Shown: positions 44,734-54,419, counted from the first letter of the stretch. The stretch: DNA of 64,000 nucleotides from Chryseobacterium sp. ZHDP1 (GCF_018603435.1 NZ_CP075682.1:1054001-1118000), one strand, 5' to 3'. The notes: generated by a model from the sequence alone, not told the origin. Translations and numbers: made by a program.

Positions 44734-45500
44734 ATAGTAACCCAAGTAATACACACTTTCTCGGACTCCGCAGAAAAAAACCACTACTCCATCCCGAAAA
44801 GTTAGTTTAGGGTTGTTAGATGTGTTATAGATATGATGATAGATATAAATGATATATAGGTACTATGTTGCAGAAACTCCGACAACACCTCTTTTTATAG
44901 TAGTTTACACAGGTTTGCAGATATTAAAAGAATGTAATAAATTAGTGCCTGAAAATTTATTTTTTCATCCTCTGTGTTTTTAAAGTCCCTCGTTCTTTGA
45001 GGGACTTTTTTGTTTTTGGGGTAAATTGGCAGATATATATTGACAAAAGTACGTCCGTAAAAAAATTATTTTTCTACACCTCGCCAAAAACCGTAAAGAG
45101 GACTTAACCACACCAGAAAAGCTTTAACAGTATGAAAAAAAAATGTTTAAAATAAACTTCAGAAATTCATTTTTTCAGACTCATGCTATGAAAAACTGAA
45201 TCTTAATTTGAACCCAATATAATCATACCCTATAAGTAAGCACTTTATAATAGTAATATAATGGGTAATACTCCTGCCCGACTTTGGTACAGTTTCCCAC
45301 AATATATATGATACAGTTAGCTTAAATATGCACCCGTATAAAAAAAACATAAAATAACCTCATTCGTTTTTATTGAAAATCAAATTATTACAAATATTAA
45401 TTCATAAAGATTAAAAAAATGATGTAATATATATTGTTTTTATTAATGCAATCCGTAAATTAGGAAGTTATCTATAATACAAAACGAACAACAATACTAA
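44734..45500. other. 767-bp gap with one terminator
   Basis: The left third contains a region that might be a 3' leader or small RNA, ended by the hairpin at 44982. The right part is very AT-rich with no recognisable frame; it should hold the promoter of the GHKL-nuclease gene. Confidence 0.4.
44982..45012 (+). terminator. Rho-independent terminator
   Basis: AAAGTCCCTC pairs with GAGGGACTTT around a seven-base loop, followed by T. It lies about 250 bp after the Crp/Fnr stop. Confidence 0.75.
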
Positions 45501-47525
45501 ATGGAAGTACCTGTAAAAAATTTAGTTGAGACCGTAGATCTAACATCTGAAGATGTGCTTTTACCAATGCTTGAATGCGTTGTTAATTCGATTATAAGTT
45601 TACAAAAATCCCAGTTACCGATCGAAGAAAAAAAGATTCAAATTCAAATCACTAGAGGTGAATTGCCACAAAAATTGAATTTTGAAAATATTAAAACAAT
45701 TTATGGTTTTAAAATTATAGATAACGGAGTGGGTTTTAACTCGCAAAACTATGAATCTTTTCAAACTCCATTTTCTCAAATAAATAAAGATTTTGGTTGT
45801 AAAGGAATTGGAAGATTTACAGTATTAGCAGCTTATAAAGATTTTGAAGTTGATAGTAATTTTAAAGAAAATAAAGTTTGGCATAATCGTAAATTCAAAT
45901 TTTCAACTGAAAATGAAATTGAAGTTATAGACTTCAAAGAATCTGAAAATAGTGATTGGAAAACGGTTATTAATATTCAAAATTGCACTAACAAAATCGT
46001 TAGCGAAAAATCGGCATTAACAACATTACAAATTAGTGAAGCAATTATGCAACATTGCTTTATTTATTATTTAAATAGTTCACTTCCAAGTATTGAATTA
46101 ATTGACTTAGAAAATAATGAAGCAGAAGTAATTAATGAATTATTTGTAAAGGTTTCTAAGGAAAAGGAACGAGATTTTAACCTAAAAGGTGAAAAATTCA
46201 AGTTCTATATAACAAAAACAATTAAAGAAGGTAATAGAAAAAACAACTATTTATATTATTGTGCAAATAATCGAACTGTTGGTAATCCTAAAAATATTAA
46301 AACAATAAACTCTATATTTTCGTATCCTGTTTTGATTGAAAATGACTATTATTTTTTTGATATTTATGTAGTTTCTGAATTTTTAAACAGAAAAGTTTTT
46401 AATGCAAGAAATGGTTTTAACATTCCGAAAGAACGTGAGAATTTACTTTTTAGTGAAACTGAACCTATAACGTTTCAAGATATAGAAGAAAAAATATCAG
46501 AAATCCTTGAAAACGAATATGATGAATTTGTAAAAGTCGCCAAAGAAAAGAACATAAATAATATTAAAAGTTATATTAAAAATAAAGCGCCTCGATTTAA
46601 TTCGTTTTTAAGAAATGAAGAGATCCTAAATAGAGTTCCGCCAAATTTAACTGAAGACAAACTTGAAGAATATCTCTATAAAATTTCATTTAATGCACGT
46701 AAAAGTGTAGAAAGTAATATTGAGAAATTTATTGAATGTAAAGATTTAAATGAGGAAACAATTGAGAAAATAAAAGATGATATAAAAGCTAAAACGGCAT
46801 ATGATGTTGATAGTTTAGCAGATTATATGACAAGAAGAAAAGCAATATTAGATTTGTTTGATAAGTTCTTAGATGCAGATGAAAATGGTGATTATAAGCT
46901 AGAGGAAGATATTCATAATTTAATTTTTCCATTAGGCTTGACTAACAACGAACTTGATTACGAAAATCATAATTTATGGATTTTAGATGAGAGATTCATT
47001 TCTTACAAGTTCATTGCTTCAGATAAATCAATTACATCATTTTCACAAGTAAAAAGTAGTAAAGAGCCAGATTTAATTTTAACAGAAAATCCCGAAATGT
47101 TTGATAATCCAATAAGTTTTGGTGATAAATCAAGTGGTGAGGTTAACTCAATGGTTATTTTTGAGTTTAAGAGACCTGGAGATATTGCACATCAAAAGAG
47201 AAAAACCGATTATACTTGGGAGTTTTCGGAATTAGTAGAACCTTATTTTGATGAATTTATATATAAACCTATAAAGAAGAATTATAAAGGTAATCAAGTA
47301 ATAGTTAAAGAATCTACTCCTAAGTTTGGTTACATAATACTTGATATTATCCCAGAACCATTAGAACGTTATAATAAAGGTCGTGGATGGAAAAAAACAC
47401 CTTTTGGTACATTTTTCAAAATATCAGGAGAATTGAATTTGCATATTGAAGTAATGACATTTAGACAATTACTAAATTCATCAAAGCAAAGACATAATCC
47501 ATTTTTTAATAAATTATTTGTATAA
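45501..47525 (+). CDS. GHKL-type ATPase fused to PD-(D/E)XK nuclease-like domain
   Basis: A 674-residue protein. N-terminal GHKL (HATPase_c) domain: N box with Glu25 and Asn29 (MLECVVNSII), G1 box DNGVGF at 74-79, G2 region KGIGRF at 101-106. A helical middle follows (about 330-500). The C-terminal ~155 residues carry Asp524 (KEPDLIL) and Glu555-Phe-Lys557 (VIFEFKRPG), the metal-binding set of a PD-(D/E)XK nuclease. ATP-driven conformational gating of a nuclease suggests anti-phage or plasmid defence, by inference. It is a single gene between long gaps with a terminator after it, and its base composition is lower in GC than the host genes. Confidence 0.75.
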   Translation: MEVPVKNLVETVDLTSEDVLLPMLECVVNSIISLQKSQLPIEEKKIQIQITRGELPQKLNFENIKTIYGFKIIDNGVGFNSQNYESFQTPFSQINKDFGCKGIGRFTVLAAYKDFEVDSNFKENKVWHNRKFKFSTENEIEVIDFKESENSDWKTVINIQNCTNKIVSEKSALTTLQISEAIMQHCFIYYLNSSLPSIELIDLENNEAEVINELFVKVSKEKERDFNLKGEKFKFYITKTIKEGNRKNNYLYYCANNRTVGNPKNIKTINSIFSYPVLIENDYYFFDIYVVSEFLNRKVFNARNGFNIPKERENLLFSETEPITFQDIEEKISEILENEYDEFVKVAKEKNINNIKSYIKNKAPRFNSFLRNEEILNRVPPNLTEDKLEEYLYKISFNARKSVESNIEKFIECKDLNEETIEKIKDDIKAKTAYDVDSLADYMTRRKAILDLFDKFLDADENGDYKLEEDIHNLIFPLGLTNNELDYENHNLWILDERFISYKFIASDKSITSFSQVKSSKEPDLILTENPEMFDNPISFGDKSSGEVNSMVIFEFKRPGDIAHQKRKTDYTWEFSELVEPYFDEFIYKPIKKNYKGNQVIVKESTPKFGYIILDIIPEPLERYNKGRGWKKTPFGTFFKISGELNLHIEVMTFRQLLNSSKQRHNPFFNKLFV

Positions 47526-47634
47526 ATTGTACTACAGCTAATAGCTAAGTTTTCGTTGCTTGCGAAGCACGAACAATGAAAACTCTATTGAACCCTTCGA
47601 CAAGCTTGGGTTTATCGTAAAACATAAAGATACA

Positions 47635-47662
47635 AGAGACTTTTGAAGGAGTCTCTTTTTTT
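47635..47662 (+). terminator. Rho-independent terminator
   Basis: AGAGACT pairs with AGTCTCT around an eight-base loop, followed by six T. About 110 bp after the GHKL-nuclease gene. Confidence 0.75.
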
Positions 47663-47813
47663 GTGTATGATGACACACGAACCTTTACATTTTCAATAAA
47701 AAACAAACTGTTACATAATTACAAAAATTCTTATATTAGCACCTCAAATTTTATCGAAAACGAAAAAGCGTTAATAATTATTCTGCTAATAGGAATCTGG
47801 TAAATTCAAAAAG

Positions 47814-47976
47814 TAGTGCAGAATGGTAAGTTGAACGCTCACGTCCATATTTAACGGGACGTGGGTTTCGCTTGCTTGCACTACAAGGCTTACCAGAGCC
47901 TCTATTAGTAAGTAAGAGTTACGAGCCTGCGTCCTTTTTCCATTATAAAACCCAAACAAACTGCACTTTAGGCTCG
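47814..47976 (+). ncRNA. Candidate structured leader with crossing helices
   Basis: Four helices can be drawn: TAGTGCA (47814-47820) with TGCACTA (47877-47883); GGTAAG (47825-47830) with CTTACC (47889-47894), crossing the first as in a pseudoknot; CACGTCC (47840-47846) with GGACGTG (47857-47863); CGAGCCT (47922-47928) with AGGCTCG (47970-47976). The last ends 18 bp before the next start codon. No family recognised. Confidence 0.45.
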
Positions 47977-47994
47977 GGTGACACAAAATCACTT

Positions 47995-48396
47995 ATGACA
48001 AAACTATTATTATCAGTAGTAATGGTACTATCCAGTACCCTATGTTTCTCCCAAAACTATTATTTCAGCCACCGAAAAGAAAGTATAAAGTATACGGACA
48101 GCTACGGGCAGACGCAATACAAAACTATTGCTAACGAAACCTCAGATTACAAGTTTTATTTCGAAGTATCTGCCGATGGAAGAGCAACCCAACTTTTTAC
48201 AGTTTATAATAACGGACAGGAAGCATATTGGGCGGCTGAATTAAAAAAATCAGGATATAAAGAGATCGGAGGTACAATTTTTAAACAATCCCTGTACTAC
48301 AATACCGCATCCAAAGAAAACATTTACGTGTTTATATCTCAGGATTACAAGAAAATTGTTGTAATGTCAAATGATGGAATCGCTGAATATTATTAA
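47995..48396 (+). CDS. Secreted hypothetical protein in Rhs locus
   Basis: A 133-residue exported protein starting at 47995 (MTKLLLSVVMVLSSTLCFSQ, cleavage after Gln20); the frame open from 47872 reads through the structured leader and is rejected. The mature part has a YFSHRKESIKYTDSYG region and ends in VMSNDGIAEYY. It has no domain I recognise. It is one base from the start of the following membrane-protein gene, so translation may be coupled. Its place upstream of an Rhs gene suggests a role in Rhs export or display, by inference. Confidence 0.65.
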   Translation: MTKLLLSVVMVLSSTLCFSQNYYFSHRKESIKYTDSYGQTQYKTIANETSDYKFYFEVSADGRATQLFTVYNNGQEAYWAAELKKSGYKEIGGTIFKQSLYYNTASKENIYVFISQDYKKIVVMSNDGIAEYY

Positions 48397-48397
48397 T

Positions 48398-49270
48398 ATG
48401 GAAAAGAAAACTATTCAGGTTGACAGCAATATACCTAAATCAGTGTTGATAGGTTTTATACTCGCATTTGTAACAGTTTTTACAGTAGAACACTTTAGTA
48501 CATTCTCATACATCCCCAATCTTAGCACACCAAGTATTGACAATAGTGGTAAGATTGTTTTAAGCGGAACATACGACACCCGCACAACACCTGTAGGCGC
48601 ATTGTACCAAACAACGCCTTTTGGAACCCGAATAGACCTCCCGACAAACGGCATGATGTGCAGTGAGCTACTGTATGATTCCGAGTTCAGGAGCTATTCC
48701 AATAAGATCGTGCTATATGCAAAGTCAGTATTCAATGATTACAAATACCTTTTGCTGTTTTGGATGGCATACACACTCATCGTCCTGTTTTTTAAAAGAT
48801 ACCGATTAAAGGTTTTGATATTAACCTTCCCAATCACTATAACAAATTGTGAAAATAAGATCGTGCAGGAAAAGACCTCCATACAAAGCGATTCTACGGC
48901 TCAAAATCTAAAAAGAACACAAAACATCCCCCAACCACAAAAAGAGCAGATAAAACACGCGTTTGTCGTTTTTAAAGTACGTGATAAATACTTTGACCAT
49001 AAAGAATCTGTAATGGTTACAGGTATATTTGATACTCCTTTTTTTATCGACGCTGATGAAGAATACAAAATACTTGACGATGTACAGGAACAATGCAGGT
49101 TACAACTATTTGACAAAAACATTCTTGAAAGATTTATGATGCGGTTTGACAGTTATGCACAGGCAAGTCGGGAGAAAGAAAGAATATTAAAAATAAACAG
49201 TACTACATACCCAGAACAGTACGAACCTGATTTGACAGATTCTGTTTCGACATCTGTAAACAATTATTAG
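48398..49270 (+). CDS. Two-helix membrane protein in Rhs locus
   Basis: A 290-residue membrane protein starting at 48398 (MEKKTIQVDSNIPKS), with helix 1 at about 14-32 (VLIGFILAFVTVFTVEHF) and helix 2 at about 113-130 (YLLLFWMAYTLIVLFF). Between them is an exported loop of ~75 residues. A long cytoplasmic tail follows, including YFDHKESVMVTGIFDTPFFI and EEYKILDDVQEQCRLQLFD. No known domain. It follows the secreted gene directly and precedes the Rhs gene by about 160 bp. Probably accessory to the Rhs protein. Confidence 0.6.
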   Translation: MEKKTIQVDSNIPKSVLIGFILAFVTVFTVEHFSTFSYIPNLSTPSIDNSGKIVLSGTYDTRTTPVGALYQTTPFGTRIDLPTNGMMCSELLYDSEFRSYSNKIVLYAKSVFNDYKYLLLFWMAYTLIVLFFKRYRLKVLILTFPITITNCENKIVQEKTSIQSDSTAQNLKRTQNIPQPQKEQIKHAFVVFKVRDKYFDHKESVMVTGIFDTPFFIDADEEYKILDDVQEQCRLQLFDKNILERFMMRFDSYAQASREKERILKINSTTYPEQYEPDLTDSVSTSVNNY

Positions 49271-49432
49271 AATAAATTACGTCAAGATTTGACGTTTTGC
49301 AGATCTACATTTACGGACAGAAATAAATTACTGAATGAAAAATATGGGGAAAATACCCATGTTGTACACCAATGATTATTTCTAAATTGTCGACCAAATA
49401 AAAATTAACTATGTAAAAAATTCACAAGTATC

Positions 49433-52400
49433 ATGAGAAAAAATTTATCGAAATTCCTTCTCGCATTCACAGGAATGCTTATAAGTGCGTATACCTATGC
49501 ACAAACCACCCCAAGCAATACAGAAAACTACATTGAGAGTACCCGATGTCTGGATGCAGACTGTGTAAAGAAGTCTGTAACCGTAGAATATCTGGACGGA
49601 CTGGGAAGAACCAAACAGATCGTTCAGGTTAAAGCTTCCCCCACGGGAAAAGATGTTGTTACCCACGTAGAATATGACGGATTCGGCAGACAGGTTAAAG
49701 ATTACCTGCCTGTACCGCAAAACGGAACGTTAAACGGAGCTATCGTTCCCAATCCTTTAGCCAATGCCGTGAATCCGAATCTGTACGGAAATGAAAGAAT
49801 ATTTTCTGAAAAGAAACTGGAAAATTCACCTTTAGACAGATTACAACAGCAGACCAAAGCAGGAACAGCATGGGCAGACAAACCCATTACATACGAATAT
49901 CTCGCCAACTCAGCTAATGAAATCAGAAGATATGTTACCACTACTTCAGCAGTAGACGGAATCATGAACTCAACCCTTAAAGTAGCGGATAATACTTTGG
50001 CGGTGAATGGTTTTTATAAAGAAACTACAATCCGTAAAAGAAAGATTACCGATGAAGACGGAAACACAACCTACGAGTACACCAACGGAGATGATGAACT
50101 GATCCTGAGCAGAAAGGTACTGAGTGCTACTGAAAATGCAGATACCTACTACATTTACAATGAATATGCGCAACTGGCTTTTATTATTCCTCCTCTGGCT
50201 TCGGAAGCCATCAAAAACCTTCCCGCAGGAACTCAGATTCCCGATGAGATACTCAATAACCTTTGTTATCAGTACCGACTTGACGGATTAGACCGTGTAG
50301 CAGAAAAGAAACTGCCTAACAAGGGATGGGAGTATTTTGTTTATGACAAACAGGACAGATTGGTTTTAGCGCAGGATGCCGTACTGAAAACAGCTTTTAA
50401 CAACTTCCAGTCAAGGGGATGGATATTTACAAAATATGATGAGTTCAGCAGGGTTGCTTACACAGGATTTTTTAGCAATTCCCAGTCAAGGGCAGAAATA
50501 CAGGCGTATCTTAATACACTTACCGCTAATGGCGGGAATTATGAAATTCGGCTTAATGATCCCAGTTTAATAAGCGGACTGAACCTGTATTACAGGAATC
50601 TTGCTTATCCTTCTTCCAATATTACGCTTTTAAGCGTTAATTATTACGATACTTACCCTCCTGATTCCCCACCCTTTCCGCCAACGGTTTTAGGACAGTA
50701 CACATTAAGGGATCATGTGGGGGTAAATGAGGATGCTTCAACCAATAATTTAAAAACAGCACAGTATCTAAAAAATATCGAAGATAACCGCTGGACGAAA
50801 AACTATGATTATTATGATACTTTTGGAAAGGTTATTGCCACAAGGTCGTACAATCATTTAGGGGGTTACACCCATAAGGATTTACTGCTTGACTTTACAG
50901 GGCAGACCGAAAAAAGCATCACCTATCACAAAAGATTAAGCACCGATACTGAAAAAGTTGTTACCGAAACATTTGAGTATGATGCCCAAAACAGGCTTTT
51001 GGTACAGAAACATCAGGTAGACAATAAGCCGATAGAAATTATTGCGCAAAATGAATACAACGAACTTTCCCAACTGAAAAACAAAAAGGTAGGCGGAACA
51101 AACCCTGCACAGCCTTTGCAAAGCATAGATTATACCTACAATATACAGGGATGGCTTACAAAGGTGAACAATCCGCAAAATCTCGGGAACAAGCTTTTTG
51201 CCTACGAACTGAAATTCAACAATCCTGTCAATACCAATCTTTCTTTTCCCTATTTTAACGGAAGCATTGCGGAGTCTGACTGGATTTCTTCTTCAGGGGA
51301 AGGACTGAAAAGATATTCCTACAAATATGATCCTTTGGGAAGGCTGAAAAGCGGAATCTATTCTGAGCCGAACGCTTCTGTTCCCGAAAATAACTACTAC
51401 AACGAGATTCTTACCTATGACCTTAACGGCAACGTCAAAACGCTGAAAAGAAACAGATATCTTATCGGGGTTGGCGCACAGATTATTGATGATCTTGCAT
51501 TTTCTTATACAGGAAACAGGCTTGATACTGTTACGGAAAGTTCTGGCAATTATTATGGTTATCCCGATACTTCGGGAACTGCCATTACGTATGACGGCAA
51601 CGGAAATATGCAGAGCCAGATTGATAAAAATATTTTACAGATCGATTATAATTTCCTGAATCTTCCGAGCTATATTAAATTTAACAAATCGGTTTCAAGG
51701 AAAGGGGCGATTTACTACGTTAATACAGGATATTTGTACCGAGCGGATGGTGTGAAGCTTCGTAAAAGCTACAATTATTTTACAGGGCGAACCAATGTCG
51801 GGACTTCATCGGTAAACGAATATTTCGATGGTTTCCAGTACAAAAATTCAGATTCTTCTGTACAGCCTGACGGAAGTTATACTATGGCATTACAGTTTGT
51901 GCCGACAGAAGAAGGATATTACGATTTCATTCAAAATAAGTATTTTTACCAATATAAAGATCAGGTCGGAAATATCAGGCTGTCGTTTTATAAAGATGCT
52001 TCGGGAAATGCAGTAGCAGACAGAATTTCGGATTTCTACCCTTTCGGGATGGATTTTGGCGGTGACGGAATGAATATTTCAGGATCTTTATCTCCCAACT
52101 ACCTGTATTCTTTTCAGGAACAGGAAAGACAGGAAGAGACAGGATGGAGTTCTTTTAAATGGCGAAACTATGATCCTTCGTTTGTAAGGTTCTTTAATAT
52201 TGATCCGTTGGCGGAAAAGTATGCTTATCAGTCCCCTTTCAATTTCTCTGAAAATGCCGTAGTAGCACACAGGGAACTTGAAGGACTGGAAAGTATAGGC
52301 GTTTTGGGTACAGGTCTGGCTGCTCCTGTTCTCACTCCCTCACCTACCTACAATAATAATTCTGTTGGCAGAATGACTCCCCAGTGGATGCAGAACATGA

Positions 52401-52837
52401 ACAACAGGAACTCAATGAATACTATTATTGCAACCAGTGCTGTAATCTATGGTGTGAAAAAGTTTAAAGAAGTTGCCAACCGTGTGTTGAATAGCGAGGG
52501 TGAGAGTGGAAAAGCAGAAAAAAAAGACGGATCTGAAAAGAAAAAAGTTCCAAATCCACACGGACCTAAAGGAAATCCTGATCATCAAGAAAAAGTGAAA
52601 GAATTGGAAGAAAAAGGTAAAGCTGAATTTCCAGATGACGATGTTATTACCGAAAAGAAAATTAAAAAAGAAGGTTCTAACAGAAGACCAGACGTACAAG
52701 TTGTTGATAAAGAAACTGGAGAAACAAAAAAAATATATGAGGCGGAAAGAAGACCAAACAGTGCTCGAAATAAAAAACGAGAAGAAGAATATAAAAGACT
52801 AAATATCCCTAATGAAACTCACCCAGTAGGAAACTAA
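49433..52837 (+). CDS. DUF6443/Rhs polymorphic toxin with PD-(D/E)XK-like tip
   Basis: A 1134-residue exported Rhs protein. Signal peptide at 1-25 (MRKNLSKFLLAFTGML...). The N-terminal region (YLDGLGRTKQIVQVKASPTG) is the DUF6443 type; the middle has YD-like repeats (YEYTNGDD, YDPLGRLKSG, ITYDGNGNMQ); the core ends in the conserved SFKWRNYDPSFVRFFNIDPLAEKYAYQ (residues split here only by length). After about residue 1039 the variable tip begins (GPKGNPDHQEKVKELEEKG); NRRPDV with Asp1087 and IYEAERR with Glu1103 look like a PD-(D/E)XK nuclease. The tip is Lys-rich and lower in GC than the core. Two small genes follow as immunity candidates. Confidence 0.85.
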   Translation: MRKNLSKFLLAFTGMLISAYTYAQTTPSNTENYIESTRCLDADCVKKSVTVEYLDGLGRTKQIVQVKASPTGKDVVTHVEYDGFGRQVKDYLPVPQNGTLNGAIVPNPLANAVNPNLYGNERIFSEKKLENSPLDRLQQQTKAGTAWADKPITYEYLANSANEIRRYVTTTSAVDGIMNSTLKVADNTLAVNGFYKETTIRKRKITDEDGNTTYEYTNGDDELILSRKVLSATENADTYYIYNEYAQLAFIIPPLASEAIKNLPAGTQIPDEILNNLCYQYRLDGLDRVAEKKLPNKGWEYFVYDKQDRLVLAQDAVLKTAFNNFQSRGWIFTKYDEFSRVAYTGFFSNSQSRAEIQAYLNTLTANGGNYEIRLNDPSLISGLNLYYRNLAYPSSNITLLSVNYYDTYPPDSPPFPPTVLGQYTLRDHVGVNEDASTNNLKTAQYLKNIEDNRWTKNYDYYDTFGKVIATRSYNHLGGYTHKDLLLDFTGQTEKSITYHKRLSTDTEKVVTETFEYDAQNRLLVQKHQVDNKPIEIIAQNEYNELSQLKNKKVGGTNPAQPLQSIDYTYNIQGWLTKVNNPQNLGNKLFAYELKFNNPVNTNLSFPYFNGSIAESDWISSSGEGLKRYSYKYDPLGRLKSGIYSEPNASVPENNYYNEILTYDLNGNVKTLKRNRYLIGVGAQIIDDLAFSYTGNRLDTVTESSGNYYGYPDTSGTAITYDGNGNMQSQIDKNILQIDYNFLNLPSYIKFNKSVSRKGAIYYVNTGYLYRADGVKLRKSYNYFTGRTNVGTSSVNEYFDGFQYKNSDSSVQPDGSYTMALQFVPTEEGYYDFIQNKYFYQYKDQVGNIRLSFYKDASGNAVADRISDFYPFGMDFGGDGMNISGSLSPNYLYSFQEQERQEETGWSSFKWRNYDPSFVRFFNIDPLAEKYAYQSPFNFSENAVVAHRELEGLESIGVLGTGLAAPVLTPSPTYNNNSVGRMTPQWMQNMNNRNSMNTIIATSAVIYGVKKFKEVANRVLNSEGESGKAEKKDGSEKKKVPNPHGPKGNPDHQEKVKELEEKGKAEFPDDDVITEKKIKKEGSNRRPDVQVVDKETGETKKIYEAERRPNSARNKKREEEYKRLNIPNETHPVGN

Positions 52838-52849
52838 AAAATATTTGAT

Positions 52850-53383
52850 ATGCCCGATACAAGCTATTATATAAACGATCAGTCCCGTAAGTCTTTGTTT
52901 GATTACATTACATCAATAAATGGTAAACTGATTCCAGATATTCATTATGATGAAGCAGAATTTGTATTTATTGAAAGCAGTGAACAATTTTTAGATTTCA
53001 TAAAAAATAATACCGTAAGATTTTTTATTATTTCTAAAGATTTTTCAGAACAGGAACTTGTTATTAAAAAAAATAGATTTATAGAAAAACCAACATATCA
53101 CATTGTTCAGCGTGTAGGAGGACCATATATTGATTTAGCTTTATATAGAGGGTTTGCACAACATTCTACCATAAAATATAAAAGGACTGATCTTGGATAT
53201 TATCCGAAGTTTTTAGACAGAGAAGATTTATCTATTGAACACATTACTAATAATAATGTTAAGATTTTTTATTCAAAACTTGTTAAGTTTTTAAAAGGAA
53301 GATGTGATCTGAAACAAGTAAATGGTAAGAAGTATTATGTTGATAAAGATATAGAAATCAACCAAAACTTAAATACTCATTGA
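52850..53383 (+). CDS. Candidate immunity protein for the Rhs toxin
   Basis: A 177-residue cytoplasmic protein with no recognised domain. It begins 12 bp after the Rhs stop, the usual place for a cognate immunity gene, and has the same low GC as the toxin tip. The N-terminal part is acidic (DIHYDEAEFVFIESSEQFLD) and could mimic nucleic acid for binding the basic toxin tip; the middle has GGPYIDLALYRGFAQHSTI. Its assignment rests on position only. Confidence 0.6.
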   Translation: MPDTSYYINDQSRKSLFDYITSINGKLIPDIHYDEAEFVFIESSEQFLDFIKNNTVRFFIISKDFSEQELVIKKNRFIEKPTYHIVQRVGGPYIDLALYRGFAQHSTIKYKRTDLGYYPKFLDREDLSIEHITNNNVKIFYSKLVKFLKGRCDLKQVNGKKYYVDKDIEINQNLNTH

Positions 53384-53397
53384 AGAGATTAACACCG

Positions 53398-53685
53398 ATG
53401 ATAAATAAATTTAGTGAAGACTTAAATACAGCAGTAATTACAACAAAATTCATTTTAGAAGATAAAAGTCCAATTTTGTATGTATTTCATTATGAAGAAG
53501 ATGGTATGTGGCAATTTTCAGGTAATGAAAACGAAATAAATGATAATGATTACAAGGTCATTTCCTTGCAGGAAATAATAAATATTGATTCTTCAATATT
53601 AGAAATTGCTAACCTAGCATTAAATCATATGGCATTTCGAGAATCAAAAAAAGATTCATGGAAAATAAAACCAATAGAAGATTAA
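53398..53685 (+). CDS. Second small candidate immunity protein
   Basis: A 95-residue acidic protein. The ATG at 53398 is preferred to an upstream TTG at 53380 that overlaps the preceding stop. It contains YVFHYEEDGMWQFSGNENEI and DYKVISLQEIINIDSSI, a pattern I associate loosely with immunity-type or DUF2185-like proteins found downstream of Rhs genes, but I cannot name the family. It may be a second or orphan immunity gene left from earlier toxin tips. Confidence 0.55.
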   Translation: MINKFSEDLNTAVITTKFILEDKSPILYVFHYEEDGMWQFSGNENEINDNDYKVISLQEIINIDSSILEIANLALNHMAFRESKKDSWKIKPIED

Positions 53686-53806
53686 ACAAGCTTATCACTA
53701 AAGATTAAAACGAATAGTCATATAGCTTCTGAAAAATACAAAACAGAATATTACAAATACTTTAGCATTATATTAAATCCTGATCGAAGTAAAAATTCAT
53801 AAATAC

Positions 53807-53847
53807 AAATGATTGGCTCTACCCGCCTATGGTAGAACCAATCATTT
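53807..53847 (+). terminator. Long perfect-stem terminator after Rhs cassette
   Basis: AAATGATTGG-TCTACC and GGTAGA-CCAATCATTT form a 16-bp stem with one mismatch and a short loop, followed by TAATTTTA. It ends the Rhs-immunity operon. Confidence 0.75.
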
Positions 53848-53911
53848 TAATTTTACAGTATAAATTACCCTTAATATATAGACCGATTTTGTCCTTTTTC
53901 ACATCCCCGAT

Positions 53912-53940
53912 AACCTTATACCTTTGTGTATAAGGTTTTT
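53912..53940. terminator. Second hairpin, possible terminator or operator
   Basis: AACCTTATAC pairs perfectly with GTATAAGGTT (six-base loop), then TTT. A similar imperfect hairpin, CCTTGTAC/GTATAAGG, is at the end of the ParB-like gene near 59786-59802, so it might also be a shared regulatory site. Confidence 0.5.
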
Positions 53941-54029
53941 ATAATATAATTACGTTTTTCCATAATTATGGAATTAAAAAAATGATTAAATTGTTGATAA
54001 TTTTAATTATAAAACTTAAACAAAAACAA

Positions 54030-54413
54030 ATGGTAATTACAACAGCAATAGTAACATCTTTACTATTAAATCTAACACAAAAAGGACTTGAAAAAGCATT
54101 TGAAACGGGTGGTGAAAAAATATCAGAAGGTGCAATGAGTTGGGTTAAAGGCTTATTTTATAAAAATGGAGAACCTAAAAAAGCTCTTAAAGAACTTCAA
54201 GATGATCCAACTAATGCGAATAAACAAGAAGTTGCCAAAGGTATTATTGAAAACAGTATTGAAGATGATGAAAACAATTTGAAATATTTTGAGGAATTAA
54301 TTAAAAATCTTCCAAAATCAGAAAATACAATATCAAATAGTAAAAATGTTGTAACAGGAAATATATCAGTAGGAGGAAACTCAATTGTTGGAGACGGAAA
54401 TACAATAAACTAA
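54030..54413 (+). CDS. Small helical protein with Gly-Asn C-terminal motif (gene 1 of two-gene system)
   Basis: A 127-residue protein. The start at 54030 follows 'aacaaaaacaaATG', a normal leader; the Met at 53982 would add an unlikely Ile/Lys run. Residues 1-90 are mostly helical (LLLNLTQKGLEKAFETGGEK; a region of Lys/Glu pairs). The last ~20 residues read GNISVGGNSIVGDGNTIN, a Gly/Asn-rich beta-type motif. The next protein begins with nearly the same motif (NVGGNSIVGNNNSIN), so the two probably meet through this element. They are 6 bp apart and must be cotranscribed. Similar small GDGN-type proteins occur beside effector genes in other bacteria, as I recall. Confidence 0.65.
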   Translation: MVITTAIVTSLLLNLTQKGLEKAFETGGEKISEGAMSWVKGLFYKNGEPKKALKELQDDPTNANKQEVAKGIIENSIEDDENNLKYFEELIKNLPKSENTISNSKNVVTGNISVGGNSIVGDGNTIN

Positions 54414-54419
54414 AGAATA

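Noticed and set aside
47872..47994. Upstream extension of the secreted Rhs-locus protein
   Set aside because: It reads through the structured leader and would bury the signal peptide that starts at 47995.
53982..54029. Upstream start of the small two-gene-system protein
   Set aside because: The added residues are an Ile/Leu/Lys run made from AT-rich leader DNA, and a normal Flavobacteria leader precedes the ATG at 54030.
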